Shown piece after piece: positions 26,318 through 35,283 of a DNA stretch of 64,000 nt. A program made the translations under genes and the position numbers. How positions within the stretch are numbered: the stretch's first letter is position 1; each line of letters starts with the position of its first letter. The notes beneath the pieces were generated by a model. That model searched no databases. It saw only the letters and a program-made list of their open reading frames with translations, and had not been told where the DNA came from. Source of the DNA: Anoxybacteroides tepidamans (lineage in GTDB: Bacteria; Bacillota; Bacilli; Bacillales; Anoxybacillaceae); NCBI RefSeq assembly GCF_014201465.1, contig NZ_JACHEP010000001.1:352833-416832 (forward strand), in the 5' to 3' direction.

Positions 26318-27166
26318 TTATTCGTAATATCCTTCCGTCGATTTACGAAACTGCTTAAACTGTTCCGAATCATGCCCAAACCAAACTTGTGAATTCGTTT
26401 CTTTCGCAATTCGACGTATTCTTTCAACAGTATTCATATAACCGAGGGAGTCATAGATAATACCCGGCGGCTTAATCGGTGGCCCATAACTTTCCGCAGT
26501 GTAAATGGCGTCAGAAGCAAGAATAATTCCACCGGTTTCAGATAGTTCCACATGCAATCCAAGCATCCCCCATGCATGTCCGCTCCCAAAATTCAGAACT
26601 TTGATTCCATCCGCAAGTAACAGCTGATCTTCATGCCGCTTGACTGTCCGCCATTGAAGGTTATTTTTGATCCATGCATCAATATCCGCCCAAATATACG
26701 CACCTTCTTTTTGATTACGTGCATAACATTGAAGTGTGCCGTTTAATTCATCCTCATGTACAATAATCGTTGCATTTGTAAACATTTCTAAACAACCTGC
26801 ATGGTCTAAATGAAGATGCGAAGCAACGACATATTGAATATCTTCTGGTCTTACTCTTAACTGTTCTAGTCGATTGTGAAGGTAACACTCTTCGCTTGCC
26901 GTCCATGGAAACATTTGCTGCGTCGATTCTGCCCAGCGTCCTTGAGGTCCCATCGAGTTTGGATTGCAAGCCGTATCAAAAAGAATTTTTCCTTCTGGAT
27001 GATCAATTAAAACTGTATAAATTGGAAATTCTACAAATTCCGTTTGTGCATTCGGATTGTGAATCGTCGCTGGATTATGCATCGCGATCATCCAGTTTTT
27101 ATCCATTCTCATTCGTCCATTATCCATTACATAAAGTTTTGGACGTGGTTTAATAATATTTGACAT
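26318..27166 (-). CDS. metallo-beta-lactamase-fold lactonase (AttM/BlcC, AHL lactonase type)
   Basis: 282 residues of the N-acyl-homoserine-lactonase / gamma-lactonase family. The dinuclear zinc motif is SHLHLDHAG (H117, H119, D121, H122). Further ligands are in GSGHAWG (H near 199), ASDAIYT (D) and WFGHDSEQ (H near 266). There is no signal peptide. GAGGAGG precedes the ATG. It lies between the aldehyde and alcohol dehydrogenase genes. In the blc/att operon the homologous enzyme opens gamma-butyrolactone to 4-hydroxybutyrate and can also hydrolyse acyl-homoserine lactones. Substrate here is untested; catabolism is favoured over quorum quenching by the gene context. Confidence 0.85.
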   Translation of the reverse strand: MSNIIKPRPKLYVMDNGRMRMDKNWMIAMHNPATIHNPNAQTEFVEFPIYTVLIDHPEGKILFDTACNPNSMGPQGRWAESTQQMFPWTASEECYLHNRLEQLRVRPEDIQYVVASHLHLDHAGCLEMFTNATIIVHEDELNGTLQCYARNQKEGAYIWADIDAWIKNNLQWRTVKRHEDQLLLADGIKVLNFGSGHAWGMLGLHVELSETGGIILASDAIYTAESYGPPIKPPGIIYDSLGYMNTVERIRRIAKETNSQVWFGHDSEQFKQFRKSTEGYYE

Positions 27167-27188
27167 AAAAGCATCCTCCTCTTCCCTT

Positions 27189-28622
27189 TTAAAAGTCAGT
27201 TTTTATAGAAACTAGCTTTAACTCTGTCATTTCTTGGATAGCATACTTCACTCCTTCTCGTCCGTAACCGCTTTCTTTTACTCCTCCATAAGGCATATGA
27301 TCGACACGAAAAGTAGGAATATCATTCACAATGACTGCACCTGACTCAATGTGCCGTGCTGCATATAAAGCATGATGAATATTCGTTGTGTAAATGCCGA
27401 TATTTAGTCCATATAAAGAGTCATTGACCATTTCAATCGCTTCTTGCAATTCGCGATACGGAACAATTGAAACAACTGGAGCAAACACTTCTTGGCACGA
27501 AACGGCCATCTCTTTTTTTACATCGAGTAAAACTGTAGGAGCATACACTGACCCGTTTCGCACTCCGCCTAGTCCAATTTTCGCTCCTGCCCGAACGGCT
27601 TCAGCGATCCATGATTCAATCCTCTCTGCTTCTCTCTGATGAATCATTGCACTTATATCCGTATCTTCATCTAAAGGATCACCGACTTTTAGCTGGCTTG
27701 CGCGTTCAATAAAACGCTTACAAAATTCTTTATAAATGGTTTCATGTACGTAAATGCGTTGAAGCGAAATGCATACTTGTCCCGCGAACGAAAACGCTCC
27801 TTCAACGCAACGGGGTATAATTTTGTCTAGCGGTACGTCCGGCTCGACAATGAGCGCTGAGTTAGAACCGAGCTCCAACGTCACTTTTCGTAATCCCGCT
27901 TTTTGTTTAATGAGTTTTCCGACAGCGGCACTTCCGGTAAATGTTATTTTTTTCACTCTTTCATCGGTCAACAGAGCCTCACTCAACTCCCTGCCGCTTC
28001 CTGTTATAACCTGCAATGCTCCATCTGGAAGCCCTGCTTCTCGGAAAATTTCAGCGATTGCTAGTGCACTCAAAGGTGTTTGTTCAGCTGGTTTTAATAC
28101 GACTGTATTCCCGGCAGCAAAAGCCGGACCGAGTTTATGGGCAACCAAATTAAAAGGAAAATTAAACGGAGTAATCGCAACAACAACTCCTAGCGGTTCG
28201 CGCCATGTGATCCCAACCCTTCCTTCCCCACCTGGAGCAGCATCCATCGGGATCGTTTCTCCGTAAATCCGTTTCGCCTCTTCTGCTGAAAATTGATACG
28301 TAACAATTGTCCTTTCTAATTCCCCTCGGGCAGTACGAATCGGCTTTCCTGCTTCTTTAGCAACAATCCGTGCCAGCTCTTCCTTGCGTTCTTTCAATAA
28401 CTGTACGACACGAAATAAAATTTCCGAGCGTTGATGAGCAGTCAGCGTTTTCATCGTTTGAAAAGCCCGTTGCGCACCAAAAATCGCCTTCTCCACATCG
28501 TCTGCATCCGCCATACTGATATGCGCTATGAATTGGCCATCGTAAGGAGCGCGCAATTCATACGTTCGCTGCTTTTTTAACCACTTTCCATCAATCAATA
28601 ATCCTTTCGCTTCATTTTGCAA
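27189..28622 (-). CDS. NAD(P)-dependent aldehyde dehydrogenase (probable succinic semialdehyde dehydrogenase)
   Basis: 477 residues, normal for the ALDH family. TPFNFPFNLVAHKLGPAF and FTGSAAVGK (cofactor binding), TLELGSNSAL (catalytic glutamate) and FSFAGQVCISLQR (catalytic cysteine) are all present. The open frame extends 49 codons further upstream, but that stretch crosses the sigma54 promoter. AAAGGAGG ten bases before a TTG at 28622 gives the correct start (LQNEAKGLLIDG). First gene of the operon with the lactonase and the iron alcohol dehydrogenase, so it would oxidise succinic semialdehyde to succinate and feed the TCA cycle, by analogy to AttK/BlcA. Confidence 0.86.
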   Translation of the reverse strand: MQNEAKGLLIDGKWLKKQRTYELRAPYDGQFIAHISMADADDVEKAIFGAQRAFQTMKTLTAHQRSEILFRVVQLLKERKEELARIVAKEAGKPIRTARGELERTIVTYQFSAEEAKRIYGETIPMDAAPGGEGRVGITWREPLGVVVAITPFNFPFNLVAHKLGPAFAAGNTVVLKPAEQTPLSALAIAEIFREAGLPDGALQVITGSGRELSEALLTDERVKKITFTGSAAVGKLIKQKAGLRKVTLELGSNSALIVEPDVPLDKIIPRCVEGAFSFAGQVCISLQRIYVHETIYKEFCKRFIERASQLKVGDPLDEDTDISAMIHQREAERIESWIAEAVRAGAKIGLGGVRNGSVYAPTVLLDVKKEMAVSCQEVFAPVVSIVPYRELQEAIEMVNDSLYGLNIGIYTTNIHHALYAARHIESGAVIVNDIPTFRVDHMPYGGVKESGYGREGVKYAIQEMTELKLVSIKTDF

Positions 28623-28665
28623 TTTTCCGCTACCTCCTTTCTCGTTTAAATTCAACCTATTATAG

Positions 28666-28682
28666 TGCAAATACCGTGCCAA
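28666..28682 (-). promoter_or_regulatory. sigma54 promoter of the GHB/lactone operon
   Basis: On the minus strand TTGGCACGGTATTTGCA is essentially the full sigma54 consensus, with GG and GC 12 bases apart. It lies about 45 bp upstream of the TTG start of the aldehyde dehydrogenase. Confidence 0.92.
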
Positions 28683-28733
28683 TGGTAAAATCGCTATATA
28701 AAAAGGATTTTTTATACGTTCTTTACCGAAAAC

Positions 28734-28749
28734 GGTGAAAAAGGTCACC
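28734..28749. promoter_or_regulatory. candidate enhancer site for the divergent activator
   Basis: GGTGA-N6-TCACC is a 16-bp inverted repeat about 55-70 bp upstream of the -24 box of the operon. Additional TTCACCAT half-sites occur at about 28799 and 28821, and ACCGAAAACGGT (28725-28736) overlaps it. Clustering of GGTGA/TCACC in the divergent gap points to activator binding, an inference. Confidence 0.5.
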
Positions 28750-28855
28750 ATATGAAAGGAATTGCCCAATCAACGACGAATAAATAAGTGTTGAATAAAT
28801 TCACCATATTTTTGAATATTTTCACCATCATAAATAATGAGGGGGATTTTTTAAT

Positions 28856-30541
28856 ATGACGACTGCTTTCATTGATCCTGAAATATTAAAAAATATTTTT
28901 TCTTCCATCAGTAATGGTGTGGTCGTGATTGATCGGAGTAGAAATATTTTATTCATCAACTCATCAGCAAAAAAACTTCTTCAAATTGAACACGAGCGTT
29001 GGGAAGGAAGAGATATTCGCGAACTTATTCCTAACACACAACTTCCCTATGTATTAGAAAGTGGAGAAAGTTCCATTGGTGTAAAAATGAACATCGGAGG
29101 ACGTCAATGTCTCGTCAATCGAACTCCATTATATCGTGACGGGGAATTAATTGGAGCAATCGGTGTCCTACAAGATATATCAGAAATGGAACATTATCAT
29201 TCTCTTTTGAAACAAATGGAAACGATTATTGAATTCTCGACTGATGGCATTTATGTTGTCGATCAAAACGGTATTACACTAATGGTAAACTCTGCTTACG
29301 AAATGATGACGGGATTCCGGAGAGAAGAGCTAATTGGCAAGCATATGCAGAGTTTAGTCAATGAAGGATATTTTGATCAATCTGTTTCCCTCCTTGTTCT
29401 CAAACATAAAAAGCGCATTTCTATTTTACAAAAAATTGGTGGAAAAAAAGATGTAATTGTAACAGGGAACCCTGTCTTTAATCAACAAGGTGACATCGAA
29501 ATGGTCGTCACAAGTGTTCGAGACATCTCTCATCTTATTCAAATGAAAATCGAGCTAGAAAAAGCGAAAAGTTTCTCAGAAATGAGTCACCATCGTTATA
29601 CATTTTCTGTTGGTGATTCAGACGAAAAAATTGTATTTCGTAGTCACTCTATGAAACAAATCTTTGATAAAATGAAACAAATCGCTCCTTATCCAGCTAC
29701 AGTTTTACTAACTGGTCCATCTGGTGTAGGAAAAGAAGTCATTGCCAATTTTATTCACAATGTAAGTCCTCGAAAAGATCATCCATTTATTAAGGTAAAC
29801 TGCGGAGCTATTCCGGAAGCACTACTAGAATCTGAGCTATTTGGCTATGAAAAAGGGGCATTTACTGGAGCGCGGCAAGATGGAAAAATTGGTTTGTTGG
29901 AACTAGCGGACAAAGGAACGATCATGCTTGATGAAATTGGGGAAATGCCATTATCGCTACAAGTAAAGCTATTAAGAGTACTGCAAGAAAAACAAGTTCA
30001 ACGAATTGGAAGTCATAAAACAAAAAAACTAGATGTACGTATCATTGCAGCAACAAATCAAAATTTGAAAGAACTTATTTCTCAAGGAAAATTTCGTGAA
30101 GATCTATATTACAGACTGCAAGTCATTGAAATATATATCCCACCGTTATGTGAGCGCCCGGAGGATATCGAGCCATTACTTGATCACTATTTTTCATTTT
30201 ACTGTAAACTATACCGTATAAATAAACATCTATCCCCTAAAACAAAAGAAATTTTACAACGCTATCATTGGCCGGGAAATGTAAGAGAGTTAAAAAATCT
30301 TATGGAAAATATGGTCGTTTCTATTCCATCACAATTCATCGAACCTCGCGACCTTCCATTGCATATTCATGATCAAGTCACAACAACATATTCCCTCACC
30401 CTCAAACAACAGATTGAGCAATTTGAAAAACGAATCATTCAAGAAGCGATTCAAAAATACTCATCCGTGCGAAAAGCAGCTAAACAATTAGGAATTGATC
30501 ATTCTACATTAGTAAAAAAATTAAAAAAATGGAAAACATGA
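28856..30541 (+). CDS. sigma54-dependent activator with two PAS domains
   Basis: 561-residue enhancer-binding protein. PAS-1 is at about 10-108 and PAS-2 at about 120-228 (the second ending VTSVRDISHL). The AAA+ domain has Walker A GPSGVGKE at 287-294, GAFTGA at 334-339 and a DEIGEMPL Walker B region. A C-terminal Fis-type helix-turn-helix reads VRKAAKQLGIDHSTLVKKL. GAGGGGG precedes the ATG. It is divergent from the lactonase operon, which has a consensus sigma54 promoter, so it is the likely activator. It is a paralogue of the activator at 950-2374, with one more PAS domain. The PAS ligand is unknown; 4-hydroxybutyrate or a semialdehyde is possible. Confidence 0.92.
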   Translation: MTTAFIDPEILKNIFSSISNGVVVIDRSRNILFINSSAKKLLQIEHERWEGRDIRELIPNTQLPYVLESGESSIGVKMNIGGRQCLVNRTPLYRDGELIGAIGVLQDISEMEHYHSLLKQMETIIEFSTDGIYVVDQNGITLMVNSAYEMMTGFRREELIGKHMQSLVNEGYFDQSVSLLVLKHKKRISILQKIGGKKDVIVTGNPVFNQQGDIEMVVTSVRDISHLIQMKIELEKAKSFSEMSHHRYTFSVGDSDEKIVFRSHSMKQIFDKMKQIAPYPATVLLTGPSGVGKEVIANFIHNVSPRKDHPFIKVNCGAIPEALLESELFGYEKGAFTGARQDGKIGLLELADKGTIMLDEIGEMPLSLQVKLLRVLQEKQVQRIGSHKTKKLDVRIIAATNQNLKELISQGKFREDLYYRLQVIEIYIPPLCERPEDIEPLLDHYFSFYCKLYRINKHLSPKTKEILQRYHWPGNVRELKNLMENMVVSIPSQFIEPRDLPLHIHDQVTTTYSLTLKQQIEQFEKRIIQEAIQKYSSVRKAAKQLGIDHSTLVKKLKKWKT

Positions 30542-30591
30542 AACAAAAAATGAATGCGATAAATATTAAAGTAACGAATGTAGAATTTCGT

Positions 30592-30623
30592 AAAAAAGCG
30601 ACTCAACAAACGAGTCGCTTTTT
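30592..30623. terminator. bidirectional terminator between activator and antiporter genes
   Basis: AAAAAAGCGACTC ... GAGTCGCTTTTT between the converging activator and antiporter genes. Same stem as the terminator at 25069. Confidence 0.8.
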
Positions 30624-32458
30624 CACCTCCCATATTCAAGCAACTCCCTCAATTCCCATATATACTCTTCCGATCCGGTGACAATGAGCCGATCACCCAT
30701 GCGCAATTCCGTATCGCCATGTGGAGTGATCGATTCGCCGCTGCGGAAAATGCGGACGATAATGCAGTCGCCTAAAAACGGAAACTGGCGAAGCAGCACA
30801 CCGTGGTACGCTAAGTTGTTCATTTCGATTTCGTGAAGAGCCGCATCTTTGTTCGTCAACATATGCACAATGTTGGGAGATTCGATGAATGATTTTAGGA
30901 TGGCGGTTGTTGAAAGGAAAATGGATACAGCTTCAATTCCGTTTTCCTGCAATTCTTTGACGACATGCGGCGATTCAGCAAAAGCGATAACACGTGAAAT
31001 TCCTTGTTTCTTTCCCCACATCGCCACTTGGGTATTTGTTTCTTCATTTCCTGTCAACACGACCACAATATCGGCTTGAAATGCACCATATTTTTGCAAT
31101 GTTTCGAATGAATAATCTTCAATATCAACGATCGGAAATACGTGATCGACCGATGGAAGTTCAAGCTTTTCTTGCTTAATGTGATATACCGTTGTTTCAT
31201 ACATATGAGCATTTAAATCGCGAGCCGCGGCAAGCGTAAATTGATTTGTCCCGATCAGTTTTACGACTGTTTTCGGAACACCGCCTTTTTTTTCATACAG
31301 CTTTTTGAACATAATTGGCGAAACAATGCTCGTTAATACCGCGACTAAAATAAGCGCCCCTTTCATATTTGCATCGATCATGTTCATTCGCTCGGCAATC
31401 GTCGCTGTGGCAATGACGAGCGACAGTGTTGATACAAGTAAAAATCCTGAGGCAAGCGTCGTCTTCCGATCATACCAGATACGAAGCAAATAAACTGGCA
31501 CGACTTTTGAAATAACAAGCGCGATAAATAAAAGCGGAATTAATAATAAAATTTTCGGCTCTGTAAATAACGGGCGCAAATCTAAATTCACACCGACCAT
31601 GACGAAAAAGATCGGAATAAAAAAGCCGTAGCCAAATGAATCAAGCTTATGGACAAAATCTTGATTCGGTGCAAGAAGCGACACAAGAACACCGGCTAAA
31701 AACGCTCCTAAAATGTTTTCGGCTCCAAGTGTTTCCGATAGAGCCACAAGAACGATAATTAATGCAAAAACGGCGCGCGTACCGATTTGAATCGTTCCTT
31801 TTGCCATCGTATCAACAAACGAACGCTTCTTGAAATATTTCCCCGCAAAGTAAAAAACAATTCCGGCAACAAATAAACCAAGCAACAGCCATGTGCTTCC
31901 ACGGCTCGGATCATAACTTGAAACAAATATAGCTAATAAAATCATCGTCGCTAAATCCGCAATGACCGCAATGAGTAAAATCGTTTGGCCAACCGACGTT
32001 TTCATGAGTTGGGCATCTTTAAGCGTCGGGACGACGACACCAAGCGAAATGGTTGAAATGATGAGCGTCATTAAAAAGGCGCTATGAATATAACCTGCCC
32101 ATACAAACAAATAGGAAAGCCCAAGCGATAAAAAGAAAATGATCACAAACACAACCGAGGCAAGAACAAAGGCGTTCGGCCCTTTCGTTTCTTTTCCGTT
32201 TGATTTGCGTGCAAATGCAGAAAAATCGATTTCAAGTCCGCTCAAAAACATAAGAAACAAAAACCCAAGCGTCGATAGCGTTTCAAGCCACATATCTTGT
32301 TCGACGATATCTAGCCCTGTTTTTCCAATGAGAATCCCGATGACAATTTCAGCGACAACGACCGGAATCATATGAAGGCGAAAACGATGTAGCAAAAGCG
32401 GAGTGAAAAAGGCGGCAACCATGACAATAACTAACGATGTGATCGATGAATGCATCAT
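30623..32458 (-). CDS. CPA2 monovalent cation:proton antiporter with RCK domain
   Basis: 611 residues. About 12 membrane segments cover residues 1-390 (including EIVIGILIGKTGLDI, FLSGLEIDF and LGAENILGAFLAG), followed by a TrkA-N (RCK-N) domain from about 400 and a TrkA-C domain at the C-terminus (GDTELRMGDRLIVTGSEEYI). This is the KefB/KefC/KhtU type of K+ or Na+/H+ exchanger gated by a cytoplasmic regulatory domain. The RBS AAAGGGGG fits ATG 32458 better than the more upstream start. It stands alone, and ion specificity is not evident. Confidence 0.88.
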   Translation of the reverse strand: MMHSSITSLVIVMVAAFFTPLLLHRFRLHMIPVVVAEIVIGILIGKTGLDIVEQDMWLETLSTLGFLFLMFLSGLEIDFSAFARKSNGKETKGPNAFVLASVVFVIIFFLSLGLSYLFVWAGYIHSAFLMTLIISTISLGVVVPTLKDAQLMKTSVGQTILLIAVIADLATMILLAIFVSSYDPSRGSTWLLLGLFVAGIVFYFAGKYFKKRSFVDTMAKGTIQIGTRAVFALIIVLVALSETLGAENILGAFLAGVLVSLLAPNQDFVHKLDSFGYGFFIPIFFVMVGVNLDLRPLFTEPKILLLIPLLFIALVISKVVPVYLLRIWYDRKTTLASGFLLVSTLSLVIATATIAERMNMIDANMKGALILVAVLTSIVSPIMFKKLYEKKGGVPKTVVKLIGTNQFTLAAARDLNAHMYETTVYHIKQEKLELPSVDHVFPIVDIEDYSFETLQKYGAFQADIVVVLTGNEETNTQVAMWGKKQGISRVIAFAESPHVVKELQENGIEAVSIFLSTTAILKSFIESPNIVHMLTNKDAALHEIEMNNLAYHGVLLRQFPFLGDCIIVRIFRSGESITPHGDTELRMGDRLIVTGSEEYIWELRELLEYGR

Positions 32459-32568
32459 CGTTCCCCCTTTCATTCATTTCCATCATTATATAAGATTGTG
32501 CAAAACGTTACAATTTTTTTGCTCCTCATCAAAAATTTCTTTACATAAAATACAAGACTTCAGCAGCT

Positions 32569-32766
32569 ATATAGATGCAATTTGGAACTTTAACGTTTTC
32601 GTCTTTTATGGAATAATCGGTATGTTTCGACTGTCGGGTGACCGAACAATACCGCTTTCAGACAAATGCATTTGTCTATGAAGCGGTTGGTTGTTCGGTC
32701 TCTGTCACGCGAAGGCGTGACGAAGGCAAGTCACAGACTTGCCTCCGACAGTCGAAAAAATAAGGA
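32569..32766. repeat. second hairpin-rich repeat family, copy E
   Basis: About 200 bp. CGACTGTCGG (32629-32638) pairs with CCGACAGTCG (32745-32754) and encloses three hairpins: a long arm with ACCGAACAA/TTGTTCGGT, ACCGCTT/AAGCGGT and AGACAAATGCATTTGTCT at the tip; GTCACGC/GCGTGAC; and GGCAAGTC/GACTTGCC. The left 130 bp recur inverted at 60567-60698. Non-coding. Confidence 0.75.
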
Positions 32767-32835
32767 GTCTGCTTTTTCGCCAGTCATAAGTTATAAGTTA
32801 AACCTCCCAGTTGTATTTATAATATAAGTTGCAAC

Positions 32836-32944
32836 CAAGCATGTTGATTAACCAATAAAAATCAGTTGACATCACTCTATTCCTAGCTTTTCTGCCATAT
32901 GGTTCTATGTTTTTTAGTAAAATAACGGATAATCAACACCCGTG
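32836..32944. repeat. MITE family 1, short copy D
   Basis: 109 bp, keeping both ends (CAAGCATGTTGATTAACC / CACGGGTGTTGATTATCC) but lacking all internal hairpins. Flanked by an exact 9-bp direct repeat AGTTGCAAC (32827-32835, 32945-32953), which defines the target duplication length for the family. Confidence 0.85.
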
Positions 32945-33151
32945 AGTTGCAACCAAGATGCTCATATCTTTTTTTCTCCGTATTCATTGCACGCTGATAT
33001 TGTAGCGTGACGAGCGGACAGTTGGATGCAACTGCAACAACTTATGTAGTTTGGATGCGCAAAAAAAAAGTAGAACAAAAAGCAGTCGACGAAATGGCAA
33101 CTATGAATGAATGGATGAGATTTTTGTAGAAATCCATAATAAAACACCACC

Positions 33152-33946
33152 CTATAAGGTGATGTCGACAAACAAACAATGATACGTCGCTTGGATGTGC
33201 CCGTTTTCAGAAAAGCGCTGTTCATATTCTTTCATCATCGCTTTAAACACCGACGGGCGTTGGCAATAGCGGCCCGTTGTGCTGTTGGTCGCACCGATGT
33301 GGCGAAGCGATAAGAAAAAGTCGCGGACGGATGGAAAACGTTCTGTTTCGAACGTTTCGCTTCCGCGGACCGCAGCGCTTGTGGCGCGTCCGCAACAGGC
33401 AAGCCATTCCACCAGCGTCGGAAACGACGGGCCAATACGAAGCGCTTCCGTGATGTGTTGCTGCTTAAGAGCAGCCGCAAACGACGCATGCAGCTCATAA
33501 AACGTTTGCGCGCCAAACGTTGAAAAAAGAAGCTGTCCCCCTCTATTCAAGGCATCCGACAGGCGGGCAATCGTCCGCTCTGCATCGTTCAACCATTGAA
33601 ACGTCGCATTAGAAATGATCAAGTCATACCGGGCAAGTATGTCCATTTCTTCAATATCGGCACAGCGCCAGACGATGCGGTCATTGCCAAGGCGCTCTCT
33701 CGCCACTGCGATCATTCCTTCGGCGATATCGACCGCCATGATGTGCGCATCCGGAAACGCTTGGCGCAGTTTTTCCGTTAAATAGCCCGTACCGCAGCCA
33801 ATTTCAAGAATCGCCGTCGGACGAGCGGCGATGCGGCTGATGAGCGCATCGGCCATTTTTTTCTGCACGTTCGCAAATTGGTCATACGTTTTCGCCCGTT
33901 CGCTAAACCGCTTTTGTACAAGTTGTTTATCAATCATTCGTTTCAC
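33152..33946 (-). CDS. bioC: malonyl-ACP O-methyltransferase
   Basis: 264-residue SAM-dependent methyltransferase. It methylates malonyl-ACP to start pimelate synthesis for biotin. Motif I is ILEIGCGTGYLTEKL, followed by MAVDIAEGMI (motif II) and LIISNATFQWLND, a BioC signature. Starts with GTG AAA CGA ATG; either the GTG (33946) or the ATG (33937) could be used, and no good RBS is present. The sequence just upstream (LREFRETND then TGA) looks like the detached tail of bioH, so bioC was once translationally coupled to bioH before the IscB element separated them. Last gene of the bioF-bioH-bioC set. Confidence 0.9.
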   Translation of the reverse strand: MKRMIDKQLVQKRFSERAKTYDQFANVQKKMADALISRIAARPTAILEIGCGTGYLTEKLRQAFPDAHIMAVDIAEGMIAVARERLGNDRIVWRCADIEEMDILARYDLIISNATFQWLNDAERTIARLSDALNRGGQLLFSTFGAQTFYELHASFAAALKQQHITEALRIGPSFPTLVEWLACCGRATSAAVRGSETFETERFPSVRDFFLSLRHIGATNSTTGRYCQRPSVFKAMMKEYEQRFSENGHIQATYHCLFVDITL

Positions 33947-34002
33947 GAAACTCGCGCAAGGAAGCCCCTGCCGAAAGAATGAGAGGAATTGCGCCTTACG
34001 CC

Positions 34003-35283
34003 TTACGCAAGTTTCATTCCCTCCTTTCGATACGTGTACCCATCCAATCGTTGAATGAGACGAATATATTTGTAGTTGATGCCTTGTGCAATTCGTTTTC
34101 CATCTCTTCCTTTGATGTCAAAACTTCCGCTTTTTCTGCATGCTACTTCGCCAAACCACACGCCTTTATATTTTCCTTTTGGAACAGCCGCCTTGACCAT
34201 GTCTCCTGTTTGGAAGCCAAAGAAAAATTTTTGTCTTGCCAAGTATCCTCTCGGAAAGCCATACTTGTCAAGGTTTGTGCGTGAGCGACTGCCACGTCCT
34301 TTTGCCTTGATAAATAACACTTCTTTTGTTTTGAAATGCAAATGGTTCGGTGTGCTTTCCCCTACGCAACAAGCGTCAAAATAGTATGTTTTCGGTAACC
34401 CCAAACGAATACGGTTCATTTTTGTGCGTGCGCCTGTTCCGCACTCTACAACTAAGCCACTTTGTTTTAACACTTCATACACTTTCCATCTTGTCGTATT
34501 GACGATAGCTACGTCTTTCAATGGTTCTTTAACTTGCTTTTGAATATGTGGATAGCCGAATTCTTCTGCGGTTTGATTTCCCTTTTTTTGATTGCAATCA
34601 TGACAGGCAAGACAAAGATTGTCTACTCGGTCTGTCCCGCCTCTTGATTTTGGGATGATATGCTCCACTTCAAGCGGAACGTGTTCTTTTCCGCAATAAC
34701 AACACTTCCGTCCAAACTTTTCAAGCAAATATTCCCTTACTTCGTATCCTTGAAGTGTGCCTTGCTGATACTCCACACCGCTGATTTCAGGATTTCGCAT
34801 AAGCTGTGTGTCAAATTTAGCACTTTCGTATGATACATGCTCAATCGGACATACCTTCTTCAAACGATTGACCCATGTTTGAATATTTTGCACACGACTC
34901 GCTAATGATGATGGTAACCATCCTTCTTTTCGCTTGCGATTCAAAAAGCGTGCTTTTCTATATCTCATTTTTCGGTTTCTTCTCGATCGACGGAAGGCAC
35001 GTCTTTTATCTAATCGCTCCTTGATGTCTGTACGATGGTCAAGTTGTGCTAACCATAACACTTCTTTTCCTCGCACAATAGCGAGTCCTGTATGTCTACT
35101 TCCGTAATCGACTTTGAGCCGATATTCTGTCTTCGTTTCGGATGCATCCACCGCTTTTTTCAAGATGATGGTGAACGGAAATCGTTTGTAAATCGCTGCT
35201 TTCCCTTGTTTCAACAGCTTTCTTGCAACCGCTTCATGACAAGGAGCAAGCGGACGTTTGTTTGTGTCTAATACAAAAACCAC
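34003..35283 (-). CDS. iscB: RNA-guided nuclease IscB
   Basis: 426 residues from GTG 35283 (AAAGGAG eight bases upstream; the frame is open further but that part is the omega RNA). Domains in order: PLMP domain (VFVLDTNKRPLAPCHEAVARKLL), RuvC-I (LKVDYGSRHTGLAIV), arginine-rich bridge helix (RRAFRRSRRNRKMRYRKARFL), RuvC-II (VSYESAKFD), HNH nuclease (CCYCGKEHVPLEVEHIIPKSRGG...CHDCNQKKG), RuvC-III (YYFDACCVG) and a C-terminal TAM-interaction part. This is the Cas9-ancestor architecture. RuvC and HNH catalytic residues look intact. It lies inside a biotin operon in the same direction. Confidence 0.92.
   Translation of the reverse strand: MVFVLDTNKRPLAPCHEAVARKLLKQGKAAIYKRFPFTIILKKAVDASETKTEYRLKVDYGSRHTGLAIVRGKEVLWLAQLDHRTDIKERLDKRRAFRRSRRNRKMRYRKARFLNRKRKEGWLPSSLASRVQNIQTWVNRLKKVCPIEHVSYESAKFDTQLMRNPEISGVEYQQGTLQGYEVREYLLEKFGRKCCYCGKEHVPLEVEHIIPKSRGGTDRVDNLCLACHDCNQKKGNQTAEEFGYPHIQKQVKEPLKDVAIVNTTRWKVYEVLKQSGLVVECGTGARTKMNRIRLGLPKTYYFDACCVGESTPNHLHFKTKEVLFIKAKGRGSRSRTNLDKYGFPRGYLARQKFFFGFQTGDMVKAAVPKGKYKGVWFGEVACRKSGSFDIKGRDGKRIAQGINYKYIRLIQRLDGYTYRKEGMKLA

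Noticed and set aside
26318-27166. Lactonase as a dedicated quorum-quenching enzyme
   Set aside because: Its position between two dehydrogenases in one operon favours lactone catabolism; no quorum-sensing genes are nearby.
28623-28769. N-terminal 49-residue extension of the aldehyde dehydrogenase frame
   Set aside because: It crosses the sigma54 promoter and has no RBS; a TTG with AAAGGAGG downstream gives a normal-length enzyme.
32962-33225. 87-residue minus-strand frame over the bioC end
   Set aside because: Overlaps the bioC coding region in another frame, no RBS, low-complexity aromatic composition.
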